This document shows, piece by piece, positions 60,264 through 64,000 of a stretch of DNA of 64,000 nucleotides. The stretch is from Metallyticus violacea. Lineage: Eukaryota; Arthropoda; Insecta; Mantodea; Metallyticidae. Position 1 is the first letter of the stretch, and each line of letters opens with the position of its first letter. The notes beneath the pieces were generated by a model. That model saw only the letters and a list, made by a program, of their open reading frames with translations. It was not told the DNA's origin and ran no database searches. The stretch lies in NCBI GenBank assembly GCA_030762175.1, contig CM060843.1, positions 112,187,369-112,251,368 of the forward strand, given 5' to 3'. A program made the position numbers and the translations under genes.

Positions 60264-60810
60264 AAATGAGCTTACTAGATTTATACGATTTAAAACATAT
60301 ATTACCAACGAATATTAGTTATTTGAATTGAAAATTAAAGCCTTTACCTAACATAAAAACATGTGTAAATGAACTTTTTAAATTTATACGATTAAAACAT
60401 ATTATCAATGAATATTTGTAGCTTTAAATTCATTATTGTGGCATTTGTCTTACGATATAACATACGCAAACGGACTTGTTAAATTAACATAACTTAATAG
60501 CTATTACCATTAGATTTTTGTGGTTTTATTATGAACATTATAGACTTTAGCTAATATAAAAACATATGAACGTGAGCTTATTTGAATGATATGATTAAAT
60601 ATATTAAAAATGAACGTTTTGAGTTTTAAATAAAAGTATAACCTTTATCTTACATAATAACATACGTAAAAGGATTTCTTAAATTAACATAGCTAAGTAG
60701 TTATTACCATTGAATGTTTGTGGCTTTATATAAAACATATGCAAATGAACTTATTAAATAAATATAATTAAACAACTCTTATCAATGAGTGTTTATGGCC
60801 TTAAATCGGA
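60264..60810 (+). repeat. Diverged tandem array, ~100-bp unit, about six units
   Basis: Units begin near 60264, 60367, 60468, 60569, 60668 and 60743 with AAATGA(A/G)CTT-like starts. They continue with TTAAAT...ACATA/ATACGATTAAA, TTATCAATGAATATTTGT(A/G)G-like middles, and end ATAACATA(C/T)G. Spacing is 103, 101, 101, 99 and 75 bp, so the fifth unit has a deletion. No open frame spans it. Confidence 0.78.
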
Positions 60811-60920
60811 AAAATTACCGCTTAAAGAATTACTCTTTAGAGACACATATTTTATTGTACTGCTGGGAACTAGAGAGATGACTAGCGACTTATATGGGGA
60901 GAGGACTTTATCTGCCAAAG

Positions 60921-61217
60921 TTGTTGATTTCGTTTATTTACGGACGCTGTTTAATATCTCAGGTCATCAGGGTCCCATTCAATTCAGGCGTCAAGCGGCC
61001 GATAAATTTTGCCCAGAGACCTCTTCTTTCAGGCTTGAGTTGTCTTACATGCCGTACATCTAAGACACGGGACCTACGGCTTTACTTCTCTGCTGAAGGA
61101 AGCCATACTTAGGATTTTTACGCCCAAAAACATTCAACGATCCTGGCCGGGATTGAAACCCGCGATCTTGGATTTACGAGGCAAATATAGTTAACATCAC
61201 ATCACCAGGACCGACTA
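60921..61217 (-). mobile_element. SINE-A copy 6
   Basis: Nearly full-length minus-strand copy, from TTTATTTACGGACGCTGTTT at the tail to CATCACCAGGACCGAC at the head. The B box complement GGGATTGAAACCC is slightly changed. Flanks TATCTGCCAAAG (60909-60920) and TATATGCCAAG (61218-61228) look like a decayed target duplication. Confidence 0.94.
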
Positions 61218-61228
61218 TATATGCCAAG

Positions 61229-61970
61229 TAAAACATTACACACTGCATGTATATCATCATCCATTCTAATACATAGGAGCGGTCCGTCTCTTTGGGCCAA
61301 AAGCAGAATAGTAATCGGGAAAAGTTGGACGTTATTAAGACATTTACTTTGACTGGTCATCTCTCCAACTCACAGCAGTAGTAAGTTTAATATTTACTGA
61401 TTATTCAATACATTTCTGTTAACGCACCGAACAGAAATAAAGCAAGTCCGGTTCAGGCTATTGTAATGTCATTAGTAGGGCGAGGGTTTTTAGGTCTCAA
61501 AAATAAGAGATATACAGCCTAAAAGGCTTTTAACTATCGAAACTATATTTTGGTGCTAACCTTTAATCAACGAATGACTAAATTTGAGGGAAAATGGATG
61601 CAGTGAAATTTTTGATAACAACATTGTCATAGATAATCCATATTACATGTGCTGGGACTTATGTATCCACAACATGCCTGACAAAATATAAATTCGCCAA
61701 TCATCGAAAACTTTTAATCATTAATCCACTGCTTATAAAAGAATGCTTACATTTTTAATGCATTTTCATTGAACAACAATAGCAAACTAAAATCGATATA
61801 GAGAAACAACAGACACTATACATTACACACAACAAGCCGTAAATGAACATGAAAACAAAAATACAAGATTTAAGAGTGGATTTCTAAAACAAAGCCTTTG
61901 ACCGCTGCTACTATATACATTATTGTGTTGAGTTTATACGAAAATAAGCCATGAAGTAAGTTACAAATTG
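61229..61970. other. Non-coding, nothing recognised
   Basis: AT-rich. A ~35-bp segment near 61350-61385 is a diverged inverted match of 60860-60890 on the other side of the SINE. Confidence 0.45.
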
Positions 61971-61974
61971 ATGT

Positions 61975-62545
61975 AGGGTGTTGAATGAGACACCTGCGGC
62001 TATTGCCATTAGATGGCAGCATTAGTTCAGTGGCAGTGGTGTAATTCGACGGAAGTTTATAATAGCGAAACAGTTATTACAAGAGTGAGTGAGTGTACAA
62101 CCAGAGCAAAAGGCATGGAATCGAGGAATATTCATAAACAGTATTTTCCATCTATAGTGAGATGAGCTGTGTACAATTAGGCGCAGAAGTTCTCTGCAGA
62201 GTGGACACTATCGAAGACGAGCCGGTCAACACAGGCTGCCACTGTGGTGAATTTACAATGAGTTGAATACTTAATCTAAAAGACAGGAGGGTAACTGTTG
62301 GCACTATAGCCGCTGGTTGTCCTCAGACATGTCGTACCCCATAAAACATGACAGGTTAGCTTTTCTCAAAGTCTCTCGGCTCTTATAAACATCATCTTTT
62401 CCCGACGATGAAGCTGTAGAAGGGGAAGTCACCACCTGGCTCCGACAGCTGCCCAAAGAGTTTATGCTGTTAGATTTCAGGGGTTCTTCAAACGACCAAC
62501 AAATGTCTCGCTGGTCATGGAGAGCGTGTTGAAAAATAAAAAAGT
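61975..62545 (+). pseudogene. mariner-type element lacking its catalytic core
   Basis: Broken plus-strand frames give TLSKTSRSTQAATVVNLQ then LKDRRVTVGTIAAGC (62277-62321), the linker and second HTH of a SETMAR-like mariner. It then passes, in another frame, to TTWLRQLPKEFMLLDFRG-like sequence (62433-62482) and FFKRPTN, the C-terminal tail of the same class (TWLRQLPKEFYxxGFQxLVKRWDKC). The whole DDD catalytic core between them is missing. It is a third mariner lineage. Terminal repeats were not identified. Confidence 0.7.
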
Positions 62546-62926
62546 ATTTTTCAAATCATTATTTGCGTTTGTTTAAATTACATATTCATTTGTAGCTTAA
62601 TAACTTACCCTCGTAGTTTAAAAATAACACGCATGAAACGTTGCCGTATATGTTGGCTTCGTTATATTCGCCATTGTTAAACGTATAACTCCAACTAATA
62701 TTAGTTAATACCTACCACCCGAAGAAAATTATGTGAAAATATAATGTATATATTCTGAACTCTGCTGTTTTAAGTAATTTAATAGGCAATTTAAAGAAAA
62801 ACAATAAATTTAATTTGCAACAGTGGAAGTTATTTAATGACTTTTATTTAACATATTTTGACACTTTAGCCAGTCATAAGCTTTGTCACCAGTTACCTAA
62901 TGTTGTACGTCACACTCCTTTCCTCA
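62546..62926. other. Non-coding spacer
   Basis: AT-rich, nothing recognised. Confidence 0.5.
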
Positions 62927-62928
62927 AT

Positions 62929-63156
62929 CCCGGCCAGGACCGATGAGTTTTTTTTTTTCGAGCGTAAAAATCCTAAGTATGGCTTCCTTCGGAAAGTAAG
63001 TAAAGCCGTGGGTCCCGTGTTGTACATTTCCGGCACGTAGAACTTCAATTCTGAAAGAAGAGGCCACTGAGCAAAATTTATCTGCCGTTTCACGACCTGA
63101 ATTGAATGGGACGCTAATTACTTGAGATGTTAAAGGGCTTCAGTAAATAAAACAAA
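62929..63156 (+). mobile_element. SINE-A copy 7, 5' truncated
   Basis: It starts at CCCGGCCAGGACCGATGA, the same internal point as the copy at 14681. It runs to GATGTTAAAGGGCTTCAGTA and an AAATAAAACAAATAAA tail. Possible decayed duplication: CACTCCTTTCCTCAA on the left and CACTTCTTTTCAACGAA on the right. Confidence 0.94.
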
Positions 63157-63748
63157 TAAACATCACTTCTTTTCAACGAAATGATTAAAATATTAGACTT
63201 ATTAGATCAAGTTTCAATACATATAATCAAGATTTTTATTAACGAATGTGGGGTTGTGTTAAATTTAAGCAGCAAGCAAGCTTAGCGTTAAAAAAAGTAA
63301 GTAATAAACCTGCTGCTGCTTTCTAAGTTTCATTTAGCATATAATGTTATAATTAATTATTGTATTGTCATCAAGTTCATGATGGCTCTTTCATTGGTTT
63401 TTTTATGGCTGGCTGTAGAACAGTTATTCAGTAGCTCTTTTATGGTGTTAATATGCTGAATAGCAGGACTCGTTTAATTGTTTATTGGACACATTTCTTC
63501 CGCATTTTCCCATCTTTGTAGTGCCTGTCGTGATAATGAAGTGAGAGTAACCTCAGCAACGACGAATTTCCATATGCAGTGAAATAATGTGATCAGCAAA
63601 TTTCCCTTTATTCTTTCACATTATTTTAACACTCTTTCTGTCTAGTTTGTTCAAAATGACATTGCAATAAACTCCTTTGCAGCTATATTAACATTAGCAT
63701 AAAGGTGTGCAAAAAGCTGAGATGATAGCAGGTTAGCCTATAGTGATA
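63157..63748. other. Non-coding, nothing recognised
   Basis: AT-rich sequence without motifs. Confidence 0.5.
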
Positions 63749-63750
63749 TA

Positions 63751-64000
63751 CCGAGGATGGCAAAAAATGCATACACACTTTAACAGTGGATATTTAATTA
63801 ATATATTTCATAGCTGGACCGAAAAACAACAGCAATGTGTAGTATGATGTTCTGTAAACAGATGTGATTCGCATACATTATGAGAGCGTTGCTACAACAA
63901 AATGGAGCCAATAGTATCGTTTGAACAGCGAAAACAAATTTTGAAGTGGTATTGGAAAACCGAGAATGTTGTTGAAGTTCAAAGGCAATGAAGAACAGAA
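63751..64000 (+). pseudogene. rosa-like DD41D transposon, copy 3, running off the window
   Basis: After TA, the terminal repeat CCGAGGATGGCAAAAAATGC begins at 63751. The leader shared with 14.36 and 34.1 kb follows (GGACCGAAAAACAACAGCAA, GTAGTATGATGTTCTGTAAA). ATG at 63902 starts EPIVSFEQRKQILKWYWKTE then NVVEVQRQ and a TGA stop where Trp is expected, before RTE. This is the N-terminal HTH region. The early stop shows the copy is dead. The rest lies outside the window, so its length is unknown. Confidence 0.85.

Noticed and set aside
1..64000. CRISPR arrays, bacterial operons, phage or integrated viral genes
   Set aside because: No regularly spaced direct repeats with unique spacers, no ribosome binding sites ahead of long frames, no capsid, gag or envelope-type motifs were seen; the content is eukaryotic transposon debris.

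Overview
This window looks like transposon-rich intergenic or intronic DNA from an arthropod, most likely an insect. It is AT-rich. I found no intact host gene. Nearly all recognisable coding sequence is decayed transposase or reverse transcriptase with stops and frameshifts. A short run of the arthropod telomere repeat (GGTTA x4, i.e. TTAGG) and the mix of element families support an insect. A cockroach or termite lineage is plausible from the two tRNA-headed SINE families, but that is a guess that needs a database search.

The backbone consists of two SINE families. SINE-A has a tRNA-like head with A and B boxes, a roughly 200-bp body and an (AAAT)n tail, and is present in seven copies. SINE-B has a different tRNA-like head and a body ending in a short A-rich tail, and is present as six long copies plus fragments. 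Several copies keep target-site duplications (TSDs). One SINE-A has inserted inside a DD41D transposon, which gives a relative age.

DNA transposons by position: a mariner relic (0.93-1.19 kb); a DD34D mariner family in four coding copies and one end fragment (2.3, 6.7, 30.3, 35.9 and 46.8 kb); a 2.4-kb PIF/Harbinger-like element with TAA TSD (9.6-12.0 kb); a rosa-like DD41D family in three copies (14.3, 33.5 and 63.75 kb, the last running off the right edge); a ~1-kb element with ~250-bp inverted arms around a transposase relic (18.7-19.7 kb); a hAT/ZMYM-type relic (26.2-26.6 kb); a mariner relic (43.5-43.8 kb); and a mariner relic lacking its catalytic core (62.0-62.5 kb).

Retroelements: a 5'-truncated Penelope-like element (48.7-49.7 kb) keeps the end of its reverse transcriptase, a GIY-YIG nuclease, a hammerhead-like motif, a 36-bp inverted repeat at its ends and a 12-bp TSD. 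A decayed LINE reverse transcriptase lies at 51.8-52.5 kb.

Other items: two pseudogene copies of an uncharacterised dispersed protein family (22.25-22.8 and 37.15-38.7 kb); a broken PAR-type bZIP coding fragment (28.2-28.5 kb); a 272-bp near-perfect palindrome (13.0-13.3 kb); a ~100-bp-period tandem array (60.3-60.8 kb); a ~291-bp tandem duplication (50.4-51.0 kb); and many microsatellites. The remaining stretches hold nothing I can identify.
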